Part shown: piece after piece, positions 55,701-64,000 of the stretch
How positions within the stretch are numbered: the stretch's first letter is position 1
Layout of the letters: the number at the start of each line of letters is the position of its first letter
Assembly: GCF_015234305.1 (NCBI RefSeq)
Contig: NZ_JADGMI010000006.1
Span: forward strand, 186,001-250,000
Length of the DNA stretch: 64,000 nt
Reading direction: 5' to 3'
Source: Superficieibacter sp. 1612_C1
Lineage (GTDB): Bacteria; Pseudomonadota; Gammaproteobacteria; Enterobacterales; Enterobacteriaceae
The notes under the pieces: model-generated
Seen by the model: the letters and a program-made list of their open reading frames with translations, nothing else
Databases searched by the model: none
What the model was told of the DNA's origin: nothing
Made by a program: the position numbers and the translations under genes

Positions 55701-56314
55701 GCTTCGCCCTGAAGATAACGATCGATGGATGCCAGCAGTTCGCGCGGCCCTTTCCATGAGGCGTGGATCACCTGGGCGATATCGCGCGTCAGCGGATAGC
55801 AGTGACGCCGCCAGAAATCAGCACAGGCCTGGTAACGCAACAACGATTCATCTTCGATCAATTGCTGTTCGAAAAGCATCCCGGATTCAAAGGCGTTAAG
55901 GCTGAGCATCCGCTGGCAAAAACCGTGAATGGTAAACACCGCCGCCTCGTCCATCTGCCGTTCTGCCAGCAACAGGACGTCAGCCGCCTGCTGCTTATCG
56001 GCAATTTCTGCCAGCAGGCTGGCATAAAGCGGGTTGTCGGTGGTTTCACGCAGGCAGGCAATGCGCAATTCGTGAATATTGCTGCGAATACGCCCGCGAA
56101 GTTCTTCGGTGGCGGCTTCGGTGAAGGTAACGACCAGCAGTTCCTCGACGTTAACCGGCCGGGGAAAAGCAGATTCGCCGCCCAGTCCCAGCAGGAGTCG
56201 CAGGTACAGAGCGGCGATAGTGAAGGTTTTTCCGGTACCCGCTGAGGCTTCAATCAGGCGCTCACCGATAAGCGGCAGGCGCAGCGGATCAAGGTTCTCA
56301 GCGGTATCGGTCAT
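52772..56314 (-). CDS. recB: Exodeoxyribonuclease V beta subunit RecB
   Basis: RecB is the 3'-5' helicase and the nuclease of RecBCD, and loads RecA after Chi. The 1180-residue product equals the E. coli length. The superfamily 1 Walker A is [10 protein letters not shown] (K29), helicase motif II is in [12 protein letters not shown], and the C-terminal nuclease domain has [12 protein letters not shown] (about D1080 and K1082). Its start overlaps the ptrA stop codon (ATGA). Confidence 0.98.
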   Translation of the reverse strand: MTDTAENLDPLRLPLIGERLIEASAGTGKTFTIAALYLRLLLGLGGESAFPRPVNVEELLVVTFTEAATEELRGRIRSNIHELRIACLRETTDNPLYASLLAEIADKQQAADVLLLAERQMDEAAVFTIHGFCQRMLSLNAFESGMLFEQQLIEDESLLRYQACADFWRRHCYPLTRDIAQVIHASWKGPRELLASIDRYLQGEAPKIKTPPGQEETLLVRHQQILERITAIKTQWRETVAELEGILENSGIDRRKFNRGNQGKWIDKITAWAEEETTTYQLPDALEKFTQSFLRERTKPDGVVPEHPLFDAIETLLGGTLTLDDLVIAQAMVEIRETVAREKRRRGELGFDDMIGRLATALYSESGEALAAAIRQRFPVAMIDEFQDTDPQQYRIFRRIWRQQPDTALLLIGDPKQAIYAFRGADIFTYMKARGDVSAHYTLGTNWRSAPGMVESVNRLFSLTDNPFMFRDIPFKPVKAAAKNQGLRFELNGAIQPAMNLWLMPGEGVGAGDYQTTMAQLCAAQIRDWLIAGQQSRAVLWRGEISRPVRASDITVLVRSRQEAALIRDALNVLAIPSVYLSNRDSVFETPEAQELLWLLQAVLAPERENALRSALATAMLGLNAQDIERLNLDEHAWDAVVEEFTAYRQQWQLRGVMPMLRTLMSQRNIAENLLATPGGERRLTDILHISELLQEAGTQLESEYALVRWLAQHIAEPDTNASSQQMRLESDKHLVQIVTIHKSKGLEYPLVWLPFIARYRKQEQAFYHDRTSFEAVLDLNHSDESLELAEAERLAEDLRLLYVALTRAIWHCSLGIAPLTSRRSDKPGETDLHHSALGRLIQKGEARDAAGLSACLHELCNEDIALRSPDAPDNSRWQAPQPPQDALAARLVRRRMADEWRVTSYSGLQQRGHSVAQDLLPRLDIDAAGVGEIIDEPALTPHQFPRGASPGTFLHSLFEDLDFTRPVESEWVREKLQLAGFDEQWEPVLTAWIATILAAPLTPEGISLSQLTAKEKQVELEFYLPINQTLDAPTLDAQMRRFDPLSAGCPPLDFRQVRGMLKGFIDLVFRHNGRYYLLDYKSNWLGESSEAYTQEAMAQAMQAHRYDLQYQLYSLALHRFLRHRLADYDYERHFGGVIYLFLRGIDGQDPQQGIFTTRPDPQLINALDDLFAGEKEEMA

Positions 56315-59199
56315 TCATTCTCTCTCAACAAAGGCAGGGATTGCTGTAGCGCACTGACGCTCTCCCAGGTTTTCCAGCCGTCGGAACGGGCATATTCTGC
56401 TTTTCCGCTTTGGCTACCCGAAACCTGAGATAATATCGCCATACCCTGCGGCTTCACCACCGTTTGATGAAAGAAATCGGCTAATTTTTGCGGCGTCAGC
56501 ATGTTGACCTGAGCAATAATTTTTTCCCGCGAGTCAAAGCTCAGGTTGCCGCGATCGAAATCTTTGCTGAGCTTCGAGGCTTCTTCATCCAGCGTTTGCG
56601 GCGCTTCGCGCATCTGCGCCACTACCGCCTGCTGGATCTGCGCAAACTCTTCCGGCTTCATGGCCCGCAGTTTTTCTTCTGCGGTCGGGAAGAACGCTTT
56701 ATAACGATCCCACAGGTACGAGGGCTGCTTGTCGTTGCTTTGCAGCAGGAATCCCATCCCCCACTGGCGTCCGACGCTCATCGGGAAGGCAAACACCGCG
56801 TAGCCAAGCTGTTCTTCAGTACGCAGCTGGCTGTAGAACCACGGTTGCACGATCTGCCCTAACAATGCACTGGCGGCAGCGCTACTGTATTCGTCAACGT
56901 TCGCCGGAACAAACACCGCGCCCAGCGCGGAGTCGGTGCTACTGCCCGCTTTTTCAAACATCACCGACTGCGCTTTATCGACCACCACTTCTTTGTTGCG
57001 GCACCACTCGTTACCCTGGGTGCCGAGCTGTTTCTGCACCTGATGCGCCAGCGTTTTTGCCTGATCGACAGAGAGATTACCGAGGATCAGGAACTCCGGA
57101 CGCGCGCCTTTTTTCAGTTTTTCACGGTAATCCATGATCTCTTTCAGAGTGATGGACGGCAGCAGCGCGCGCCGCTCCTCACGCTGGAAGTACGGCACCT
57201 GCGACAGCATCTGTACCGGCATAATCGCCTGTTCATACGCCTTACCTTTCTCAGCCGAATCCATCATTTGCGTATACCAGGATTTCGCCTGTTCAAGCTG
57301 CTCCTCGGTTGGCGTAAAGCTGAAATAGCCGTCGAGCAGCGTTTCGAAGAGCTTCGGCAACCGCTGCGTATAACCATCAGCATTCACCATCAGACCATTG
57401 TTGGCATTGGTGGAAAAACTAATGCCGCCGACTGATGCCTGATTGCTTAGCTGATCCAGTGCGATGCCTGCCAGATAGTCGTTCAGGGCGAACATTACCT
57501 GATTGCGGGCGCTGTCCATGGCCTGAGGATTACGCAGCACCACCGACACGTCGGCTTTCGGCTCGCTGGCAAAGTAGCGGCTCGGCATATACAGCACGCG
57601 CAGCCCCGGCTCATCGACGATAAGCTCCGGATGTTTGTACTGCTTATCCGACTTGATCAGGGTGAAATCATCAGGGATATAGGGGTTCAGCTCCGGTAGC
57701 TTAAGCGCAATGGCGCTGGCTTTTTGCTGCCACTCAGCGAAAGTCTTGTCACCGATTTTATCGACCTGATAAGGCGCATTAACGAAATAGGCCGTTTTAT
57801 TATGCGGCTCGTTCGGGCTGATATACCAGATGCGCGCATTTTGCGGCGTCATCATCGCCAGACGCGCTTTCACGGCCTCAGGATCGTACTTATCGGCAAT
57901 GTTTACCGCATCGAGCGTATGTTCAACCGGCACGCGGATCATGGTGTCGGCCAGCCACTCCACGTAGCTCATATCGCGGGTGATCGACGGATAGCGGAAA
58001 TCAAGATCCAGCACGTGCGCCAGCTCATTGAAATAGCGTTTATCCACGCCTTTATCACGCAGCAGATTGAGATAGCTGAAAATGGCGGCAACCACTTCAT
58101 CACGGTGCGCCAGGCCTTTATCCGTCAGCGTAGCGGAAATGGCCAGCACGCCGCTGTTACCGTTAACGATGGGGTCAGAATCCGCGCGAATGCTTTCGAC
58201 CAGCCCCTTCTGCTGTAGCCAGTCGGACAGTGTGCCGGGACTACGGTTGCCAATCAGATATGTCACCAGCTCATCGGTTTTGCTGCGGAACTGGGCGGTA
58301 TTGTTATCAATGCGGAATTCCACGCGCAGCACTTTACGCGGCAGCGCGGGAACGTAATGAATAATTAACCCTTTTTGCGCATCGGTCACCACCGGAACGG
58401 TAACTTCCGGGCGGGTAATGTTTTTATTCGGCACCCGGCCATAGGTTTCGGCAGCAATCCGCGCCAGCTCCGGCAACGGTTTATTGCTGTAGACCACGGC
58501 TTTCATCAGGTTGGACGAGTAATAGCGATCGCGAAACTCCACCAGCGCTTTGTGCACCGGATTACCGGGTTTGTCGCTCAGGGTTTCCAGATTGCCGCCG
58601 GAGAAGCGTGAACCGGGGTGCGCCGGGTTAATGGTTTCGGCGCTCACCTGTGCCATACGCATCCCGTCGCGGGAACGCGCCATAGTTAGTTCGGCGTTCA
58701 CGGCGTTGCGCTCGCGGCTGGCGTATTTCTCCGCCAACAGCGGGGCGGCGATAGCGTCCGCCAGACGATCGACAGCCCCTTCCAGCGCGTCGTTTTCCAC
58801 CTCAAGGTAGTACGCGGTGCGATACGGCGCGGTGCTGGCATTATGGCTGCCGCCATGCATTTTCAAAAATTCTGCGAGGCTGTCCGGCTGCGGATACTTT
58901 TTGGAGCCCATCAGCGTCATATGTTCGAGATAGTGCGCAAGGCCCTGATGAGAATCTGGATCGGAAAGGGATCCGACCGGCAGCACCAGCGCTGAGAGCG
59001 ATTTAACCGCCTGCGCATCAGAAACCAGCAGAACCACCATGCCGTTATCAAGGCGGATAGCCTGATACTGGCGGGGATCTTTTTCGCTTTTACGGATGGT
59101 TTCCTGTACCGGCTGCCATCCTGTGTCTGCCTGACCGACATTTACCCAAAGGGCAAGTAACACAACCAATGCTTTTAACCAGGTGCTGCTAATAGGCAT
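56311..59199 (-). CDS. ptrA: Protease III (pitrilysin)
   Basis: PtrA is a periplasmic zinc metalloprotease of the M16 (insulysin) family that degrades small peptides. The 962-residue product has a signal peptide ending near VGQADTG (residue 25) and the inverted zinc motif HYLEH (H89, E92, H93) with a distal Glu in RNAVNAELTMA. It lies between recC (15 bp upstream) and recB (4-bp overlap), an arrangement conserved in enterobacteria though it has no known part in recombination. Confidence 0.98.
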   Translation of the reverse strand: MPISSTWLKALVVLLALWVNVGQADTGWQPVQETIRKSEKDPRQYQAIRLDNGMVVLLVSDAQAVKSLSALVLPVGSLSDPDSHQGLAHYLEHMTLMGSKKYPQPDSLAEFLKMHGGSHNASTAPYRTAYYLEVENDALEGAVDRLADAIAAPLLAEKYASRERNAVNAELTMARSRDGMRMAQVSAETINPAHPGSRFSGGNLETLSDKPGNPVHKALVEFRDRYYSSNLMKAVVYSNKPLPELARIAAETYGRVPNKNITRPEVTVPVVTDAQKGLIIHYVPALPRKVLRVEFRIDNNTAQFRSKTDELVTYLIGNRSPGTLSDWLQQKGLVESIRADSDPIVNGNSGVLAISATLTDKGLAHRDEVVAAIFSYLNLLRDKGVDKRYFNELAHVLDLDFRYPSITRDMSYVEWLADTMIRVPVEHTLDAVNIADKYDPEAVKARLAMMTPQNARIWYISPNEPHNKTAYFVNAPYQVDKIGDKTFAEWQQKASAIALKLPELNPYIPDDFTLIKSDKQYKHPELIVDEPGLRVLYMPSRYFASEPKADVSVVLRNPQAMDSARNQVMFALNDYLAGIALDQLSNQASVGGISFSTNANNGLMVNADGYTQRLPKLFETLLDGYFSFTPTEEQLEQAKSWYTQMMDSAEKGKAYEQAIMPVQMLSQVPYFQREERRALLPSITLKEIMDYREKLKKGARPEFLILGNLSVDQAKTLAHQVQKQLGTQGNEWCRNKEVVVDKAQSVMFEKAGSSTDSALGAVFVPANVDEYSSAAASALLGQIVQPWFYSQLRTEEQLGYAVFAFPMSVGRQWGMGFLLQSNDKQPSYLWDRYKAFFPTAEEKLRAMKPEEFAQIQQAVVAQMREAPQTLDEEASKLSKDFDRGNLSFDSREKIIAQVNMLTPQKLADFFHQTVVKPQGMAILSQVSGSQSGKAEYARSDGWKTWESVSALQQSLPLLRENE

Positions 59200-59214
59200 T
59201 CACGGACCTCATCA

Positions 59215-62200
59215 TTATGACTGATTAAAGCGAAATATCGGCAGCAGGTATTGCTCGGCCTGCGCAATAATCGCTTCGTAATACTCCGGCTCCAGCGTGC
59301 GCCACAGGCGCTGATACCAGATATCTGCGCCCTCGCCGCTCACGACCATATTCCCTTCATACGCCTGAAGAAACTTGCTGCGCGCTTTTAACTGCGTCTC
59401 GTCGTCTCTTAAAATGGCATTATTTGCCGCGTCGTAACAGGCTTTTATCCACGCGCCCCCACTTTCCGGTAGCAGCAGCAGCGGCTCGGTCATTCCTTTG
59501 AGATAGCCTGCAACCAGGTCATCAAGGAAAGCGCGCGCCTGCTCAGCCGTCAGTGGCGGAAAGCGCCATTCACCGTCTTTGCGCACCAGTAAACGACTTT
59601 CACCGGTCCCACCGCAGGCACAGTAGACAAGGTGTTCCAGCCAAAGTTGCATTCCTTGTGAAACACTGAGCAGAGAAGGACGCCAGCGCAGCAGACCGTC
59701 AGGCTGCACCTGTTGTAGCCAGCCGGTAATGCTAATTCCGCCACATTGCAGATCGATTTCAATGCTCTGGCTGGGCTGACGGTGCTCAATAACGCGGTCG
59801 GCCAGCGTTTGCATCTCCTGAAGCTGCGTGTCCCAGACAATTTCACCAAACGCGCCGTAGGGCAGCTGTCCTGCGGCGCGATAGCGGCGGAACATTTTAT
59901 CCGCATCCTCTTCGTCAACCAGAGTATTCAGCAGCTGTTGATTAAGCTGGTAGCGAGTTAATCCCTCCAGGGTGAAAGGCTCTGCATCCGGAATTTCGCT
60001 CTCTTCCTCACGAAAATTAACCCGCAGCCGCTGCTGAAAGAAAGCACGAACCGGATGCGCCCAGAATCGCTGTAGCTGGTCAAAAGGCAAGGTATCGATG
60101 CTCAGCGGCGGCAATGGCTGAATAAAGGCGGAATGCGCCTCGCCTTGCTGACTGGCGGCCGCCAGCCACTCCCGGGCATAGCTTTGCCGTTCGTCGGTTT
60201 TGAAGTTTTCGGCGTCAAATGGCATTCGCGTATGCAGATGCATAATGTGGGCTTTTACCCGCTGTTCACTCTCGTCGCAGTTGCGGTCTTCGTCTCCCGC
60301 TAAATAGTGGCTCTGACCAATATAATCCACCAGCTCCTGTACCAGCACCGACGGATAACGCTCGCTGTTGTCCTGGATCGAGCGACCGATATAGCTGATA
60401 TACAGTTTCTGCTCTGCCGACATTAACGCTTCGAGGAACAGATAGCGGTCATCGTCGCGACGGCTGCGGTCGCCGCGTAGCGGTTTGTGGCTCATCAGGT
60501 CAAAACCAAGCGGTGAGAGCGTGCGCGGGTAAATACCGTCATTCATCCCCAACAAACAGACCACTTTGAAGGGAATCGAGCGCATCGGCATCAGGGTACA
60601 GATGTTGACCGGCCCGGCGAGGAAGCGCTGGCTGATGCGCTCCTGATCCAGCCGCTGCGCCAGCTCGTCGCGCAGTAGTGAAAGCGGCACTGGCTCGGCG
60701 TAATGTGAACCTGTGCCCTGCTCAATGATCGCCTGCCACTGCTGCTCAATCAGCGCCAGCGCTGCTTCGGTATCCTGATCCGGCAGGAAAAAGTCGTTGA
60801 GCATTTCACGGCACACGGGAAGCCACTCCGTCAGCGGACGATCCTGCGCCAGCCCACGTCGCCAGATGTTAAGCTGCATGAGCAAGGATGCCAGATGCCC
60901 TACCAGCTCGGCGATCAGTCCGCTGGATTCATCGTAAGGCAGCACCGAGCGCCACTCCCCTTCGTGGCTCTCCATGGCGTAGCCGAGCAGCATACGCGTC
61001 AGGCCAAACTGCCAGGTGTGCTGGCCAGTGGCGGGAAGCTCCAGCTCGCGCACGTTGTCATCGTCCATTCCCCAGCGCACGCCGGACTCATTGACCCACT
61101 GGCGCAGGTAGCGCAACCCCTCTTCGTTGATATTGAAGCGTGCCGCCAGCACCGGAACGTCCAGCAACGCCAGCACGTCTTCCGACACAAAGCGGCTGTC
61201 CGGCAGCGAGAGCAGACTAATAAAGGCCTGCAACGCCGGATGCGACTGCCGCGCCCGGCGATCGGAGATGGCGTAAGGAAGATAACGGTCGCCCGTTGCG
61301 CTGCCAAAAACGGCCTGAATAAACGGGCTGTAGCTGTCAATGTCCGCCACCATCACAATGATGTCGCGCGGCGTCAGAGTCGGGTCATCCTCCAGCATCG
61401 CCAGCAGGCGATCGTGCAGGACTTCCACTTCCCGCTGCGGGCTGTGGCAGACGTGGATCATCAGGCTGCGGTCATCGGGCTCCAGCCGGCGTTTACTGTC
61501 GCTGCGTACAAACTCTTCTGCCGTCCTGCCCGGCACAGCCGCATTCTGTAATTCCAGTACGTCATATTGCAGGTTATGCAGCAGGTTATCCGGCGTGATA
61601 TCGACAAACGCGTCCAGCTCCTCGTAGCGCTCCATCCCGGCCAGCAGGTACATATAGTCGCGCCCGAGCTTGCCCCACGACGCCAGCAGCGGGTTGCCAA
61701 CATCCTGCTCGCCGTCATCGTTAAACAGACCTGCCGCCTGCTGCGTATCACGAAACAGCGGCAGTTCGCGCTGCTCAAGGTGATGCTTGCGCTGACGCGC
61801 CACCAGCCGCGCCAGGAAGGCCGGATCTTTGATGTCGCCCCAGTAGTAGCGACACGGGTTGGTGAACAGGATAAACACGTCGACGTGCTTGCCCAACGCC
61901 TGCAACGCCTGTAAATAGACCGGCGGCAGCGCGGAAATGCCGCAGATAAACACCCGCGACGGCAGGCCCGCAGGTGGCTCGCTGGCCTGTTCAAGCGTGC
62001 GGATAAAACGCTGATACAAATTAGCGCGGTGCCATAACGGCTGGCCCAGCGCGGCCGTGTGTTCTACCAGCGCCTTCCACAGCGGAGCCTGCCAGCGCTG
62101 ATTTTCATCAAGGCCGTCAATCAACTCCCCGGCTTCCCAGCGGGTCAGCCATTCCGGACGGTATACCAGATACTGATCGTAGAGATCCGCCACCCGCGAG

Positions 62201-62583
62201 GCGAGCTGAAACAGTTTACGTTTATCAGTATCGTCATGGAGATAGTGGCGCAGCATCACAAACTCATCACCGTCGATGAGCTCTGGCAGTAAAGTCATCA
62301 GCTTCCAGCTCATGCTTTGTTTATTAAATGCGCTTTCCCCCGGAATGTCCGGCAGGACGCGAACGAACATATCCCAGATAAAGCTCGCCGGGAGCGGAAA
62401 ATCGATATTCGCCGCAATGCCAAAACGCCGGGAAAGGGACATTTGCAGCCATTGCGCCATGCCGGTACTCTGGACCAGTACGACTTCAGGCTCGAAGGGA
62501 TCGTCAAGACGCTCGCGCTCGACAATAAACTCCATCAACGCTTCCAGCACATCCAGACGATTGGAGTGGTAGACCCTTAACAT
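59215..62583 (-). CDS. recC: Exodeoxyribonuclease V gamma subunit RecC
   Basis: RecC recognises Chi and holds RecB and RecD together. The 1122-residue product equals the E. coli length. It begins MLRVYHSNRLDVLEALMEFI and has the family sequence TGMAQWLQMSLSRRFGIAAN near residue 40 and inactive helicase-like and nuclease-like domains. It is 12 bp downstream of ppdC, so the pseudopilin genes and recC may share a transcript. Confidence 0.98.
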   Translation of the reverse strand: MLRVYHSNRLDVLEALMEFIVERERLDDPFEPEVVLVQSTGMAQWLQMSLSRRFGIAANIDFPLPASFIWDMFVRVLPDIPGESAFNKQSMSWKLMTLLPELIDGDEFVMLRHYLHDDTDKRKLFQLASRVADLYDQYLVYRPEWLTRWEAGELIDGLDENQRWQAPLWKALVEHTAALGQPLWHRANLYQRFIRTLEQASEPPAGLPSRVFICGISALPPVYLQALQALGKHVDVFILFTNPCRYYWGDIKDPAFLARLVARQRKHHLEQRELPLFRDTQQAAGLFNDDGEQDVGNPLLASWGKLGRDYMYLLAGMERYEELDAFVDITPDNLLHNLQYDVLELQNAAVPGRTAEEFVRSDSKRRLEPDDRSLMIHVCHSPQREVEVLHDRLLAMLEDDPTLTPRDIIVMVADIDSYSPFIQAVFGSATGDRYLPYAISDRRARQSHPALQAFISLLSLPDSRFVSEDVLALLDVPVLAARFNINEEGLRYLRQWVNESGVRWGMDDDNVRELELPATGQHTWQFGLTRMLLGYAMESHEGEWRSVLPYDESSGLIAELVGHLASLLMQLNIWRRGLAQDRPLTEWLPVCREMLNDFFLPDQDTEAALALIEQQWQAIIEQGTGSHYAEPVPLSLLRDELAQRLDQERISQRFLAGPVNICTLMPMRSIPFKVVCLLGMNDGIYPRTLSPLGFDLMSHKPLRGDRSRRDDDRYLFLEALMSAEQKLYISYIGRSIQDNSERYPSVLVQELVDYIGQSHYLAGDEDRNCDESEQRVKAHIMHLHTRMPFDAENFKTDERQSYAREWLAAASQQGEAHSAFIQPLPPLSIDTLPFDQLQRFWAHPVRAFFQQRLRVNFREEESEIPDAEPFTLEGLTRYQLNQQLLNTLVDEEDADKMFRRYRAAGQLPYGAFGEIVWDTQLQEMQTLADRVIEHRQPSQSIEIDLQCGGISITGWLQQVQPDGLLRWRPSLLSVSQGMQLWLEHLVYCACGGTGESRLLVRKDGEWRFPPLTAEQARAFLDDLVAGYLKGMTEPLLLLPESGGAWIKACYDAANNAILRDDETQLKARSKFLQAYEGNMVVSGEGADIWYQRLWRTLEPEYYEAIIAQAEQYLLPIFRFNQS

Positions 62584-62595
62584 AGTTGCTCCCGA

Positions 62596-62919
62596 CTACT
62601 GACTGACCGGACAATGCCATCGCGTCATTTGCCCCTGTTTACCCACCGGTGTGGTGAGTGTGACGCTGATGCTGACACATCTTTGTCGCGTTGTCTTCAC
62701 GCGGTTGACCCGCCAGCCATCTTCAGTTGATCCATCCTGAAGCCGGGTGTGTTGCCAGGCGCTGCGCCAGAGCTGGCGATACTGGTTGAGCGCAGCCGAA
62801 CCGTTAACCAACGCACGGTGATAACCAGCCAGTGCGGTGATGACCAGGATCATCAATGCCATCGCCAGCAACACTTCCGGCAGACTAAACCCCTCCTGTC
62901 TGTTCAGGGAATTCGACAT
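62596..62919 (-). CDS. ppdC: Prepilin-like protein PpdC
   Basis: This 107-residue type IV pilin/pseudopilin-like protein has the prepilin peptidase site QEGFSLPEVLLAMALM (cleavage before F) and one N-terminal hydrophobic helix. The start MSNSLNRQEGF is chosen over the ATG at 62943. It overlaps ygdB by 16 bp. In E. coli the ppdAB-ygdB-ppdC group encodes minor pilins used with the ppdD pilus system elsewhere in the genome. Confidence 0.93.
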   Translation of the reverse strand: MSNSLNRQEGFSLPEVLLAMALMILVITALAGYHRALVNGSAALNQYRQLWRSAWQHTRLQDGSTEDGWRVNRVKTTRQRCVSISVTLTTPVGKQGQMTRWHCPVSQ

Positions 62920-63311
62920 AGTGCGCTCTCCATCAGGGGACAAAAATCACTCCAGCCGTGCGGGAAGAAGCGCACCTCGCCGCGGCTTACCTCACCAGAC
63001 TGCCAGAGAGTCATGGAACCGCTGGCGGCAATGAGCAGCAGCGAGTCATCGCTCAACCTGCGCAAACATACCTGCCACGACTGCGCGGGCTGCTGCACGC
63101 ATTGCAGCGGCAGGTTCACCTGCCAGCGCTGCATCCTGCCCCATTGCAATGCAGAGTGAACACTGGCCTGCTCACGCAACGCTCGCGTTTCCACCGCCAC
63201 TCGCGTGGACAACGCTCGCTGCTGTTGATTGAGTCCCTGAAGCATCAGGCTGCCCAGCATCAGCAGGAGTAACACCAGCGCCAGTGATGACATTCCGCGC
63301 TGGCGATTCAC
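62904..63311 (-). CDS. ygdB: YgdB family protein (DUF2509)
   Basis: This 135-residue protein has an N-terminal hydrophobic segment (SSLALVLLLLMLGSLMLQGL) but no clear prepilin GFxLxE motif. It equals the DUF2509 family in size and position. It overlaps ppdB by 4 bp and ppdC by 16 bp, so all four genes are translationally linked. Its role is probably in minor pilin assembly; that is from context. Confidence 0.92.
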   Translation of the reverse strand: MNRQRGMSSLALVLLLLMLGSLMLQGLNQQQRALSTRVAVETRALREQASVHSALQWGRMQRWQVNLPLQCVQQPAQSWQVCLRRLSDDSLLLIAASGSMTLWQSGEVSRGEVRFFPHGWSDFCPLMESALCRIP

Positions 63312-63871
63312 AGGTTATACCCCGTTACGCTATACGTCGCCGTCGCCGTCTGCGGAGGGATAGTAACTGATTGCCCGGCCAGGGTTATCGTCAGCTCCGG
63401 TGCAAAACCGGGGCTGTTGTAGCGGACCACCTCAAAGCGCGTTACGCGCAGCGTTTGCGGATCGGTCATTTTGTCCCAGCCTTTATCGTCGCAGGAGGAC
63501 GCACCGCGTAGCGTTTCCAGCACCCCATTTTGCAGACGAAAGCCGGTAAAGTCCGAGGTGACAGCAAGCGTGTCGTCCCACTTCCCGTTACTGTTAGCGT
63601 CCCATTTCACCAGCACGCAGGCTCCCTGCCAGTTAACCATTAACGGCGCTCCTGCGCATTCGCCACGGCAGTAGCCTGCGCGCTGAAGGTGTTTTGCCAC
63701 CGTGTAGACACGCTGCCACAGTTCATCTTCCAGCGCCTGATGACGGGTCTGCAATAGCACGGCACGCTGTAATCCCGGCAAAAAGCGCGACGCACCGAGC
63801 AGTAGCAGGCTGCTAACCGCCATGGCGATCAGCGTTTCGAGAAGTGAAAACCCCCGCTGCGCTACAGACAT
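63308..63871 (-). CDS. ppdB: Prepilin-like protein PpdB
   Basis: This 187-residue minor pilin-like protein has the cleavage motif [16 protein letters not shown] near residue 5 and a hydrophobic N-terminal helix. The start is [12 protein letters not shown]; the ATG at 63913 is rejected because it adds residues that do not belong to the family. A cysteine-containing globular part follows ([19 protein letters not shown]). It overlaps ppdA by 10 bp. Confidence 0.93.
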   Translation of the reverse strand: MSVAQRGFSLLETLIAMAVSSLLLLGASRFLPGLQRAVLLQTRHQALEDELWQRVYTVAKHLQRAGYCRGECAGAPLMVNWQGACVLVKWDANSNGKWDDTLAVTSDFTGFRLQNGVLETLRGASSCDDKGWDKMTDPQTLRVTRFEVVRYNSPGFAPELTITLAGQSVTIPPQTATATYSVTGYNL

Positions 63872-64000
63872 GTGTTCTCCTGAGCAGGCTGACATAAACG
63901 GATCCGGCCCCATCCGGAGACCACAACCATCCAGCTCCCGGCCGGGCTTTGCAGTCGAATATGTCCGGCCCAGGCGGTATTACGCAGGCCGAAAAAGGCC
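63862..64000 (-). CDS. ppdA: Prepilin-like protein PpdA, C-terminal end only
   Basis: The open frame at the right edge ends with TAG at 63862-63864. The 45 visible residues begin [17 protein letters not shown] and contain [16 protein letters not shown] at the end. The position, immediately upstream of ppdB with overlap, and the similarity to the E. coli PpdA C-terminus give the identity. The N-terminal pilin signal is outside the window. Confidence 0.8.
   Translation of the reverse strand, partial: AFFGLRNTAWAGHIRLQSPAGSWMVVVSGWGRIRLCQPAQENTCL

Overview
The window is a chromosomal backbone segment of a gammaproteobacterium in the family Enterobacteriaceae. Gene content, gene order and protein sequence follow the E. 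coli/Salmonella cys-queE-eno-relA-barA-csrB-gcvA-recBCD-ppd region closely. Almost every gene is an intact full-length ortholog. A second cysG beside cysDN, BIME/REP sequences of the GCCGGGTGGCG type and a nanE-PTS-RpiR cassette next to eno point to the Klebsiella/Enterobacter/Citrobacter side of the family rather than to E. coli itself. I cannot fix the genus from sequence reading alone.

Layout. 1-9110: assimilatory sulfate reduction, with cysG-cysD-cysN (cysN runs off the left edge) and cysJIH on the minus strand and iap on the plus strand between them. 9413-10674: queD and queE (queuosine), with one orphan type I-E CRISPR repeat between them and no cas genes anywhere in the window. 10729-13982: nanE, a glucose-type PTS EIICB and a divergent RpiR-type regulator, an accessory carbohydrate cassette. 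14034-17048: eno and pyrG. 17274-21238: mazG, a ParDE-like toxin-antitoxin pair and relA; the pair sits in the slot where E. coli carries mazEF. 21291-25394: rlmD and the hybrid sensor kinase barA. 25434-30709: the D-glucarate operon gudP-gudX-gudD-glycerate kinase. 31133-33886: yqcA-truC-yqcC, the sRNA CsrB with an upstream UvrY box, and syd. 33955-41912: queF, ppnN, sdaCB, xni, rlmM and ygdD. 41932-46202: gcvA with divergent sRNA GcvB, ygdI, csdAE and tcdA. 46278-50924: mltA, three tandem initiator tRNA genes, amiC, and argA behind a pair of ARG boxes. 50934-64000: recD-recB-ptrA-recC and the prepilin-like genes ppdC-ygdB-ppdB-ppdA (ppdA runs off the right edge).

How the parts connect. BarA feeds UvrY, which activates csrB; the presumed UvrY site and csrB are both in the window, about 10 kb from barA. 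CysG makes siroheme for CysI, CysDN makes APS, CysH makes sulfite and CysJI makes sulfide. Glucarate breakdown ends in 2-phosphoglycerate, the substrate of enolase. QueD, QueE and QueF cover three steps of the preQ0/preQ1 pathway. CsdA-CsdE is the sulfur system that supports TcdA.

Nothing here looks like a large undescribed system. The points most worth following are the toxin-antitoxin exchange at the relA-mazG junction, the orphan CRISPR repeat, the nanE-PTS-RpiR cassette, and a compensated T-stem base pair in two of the three initiator tRNA genes.
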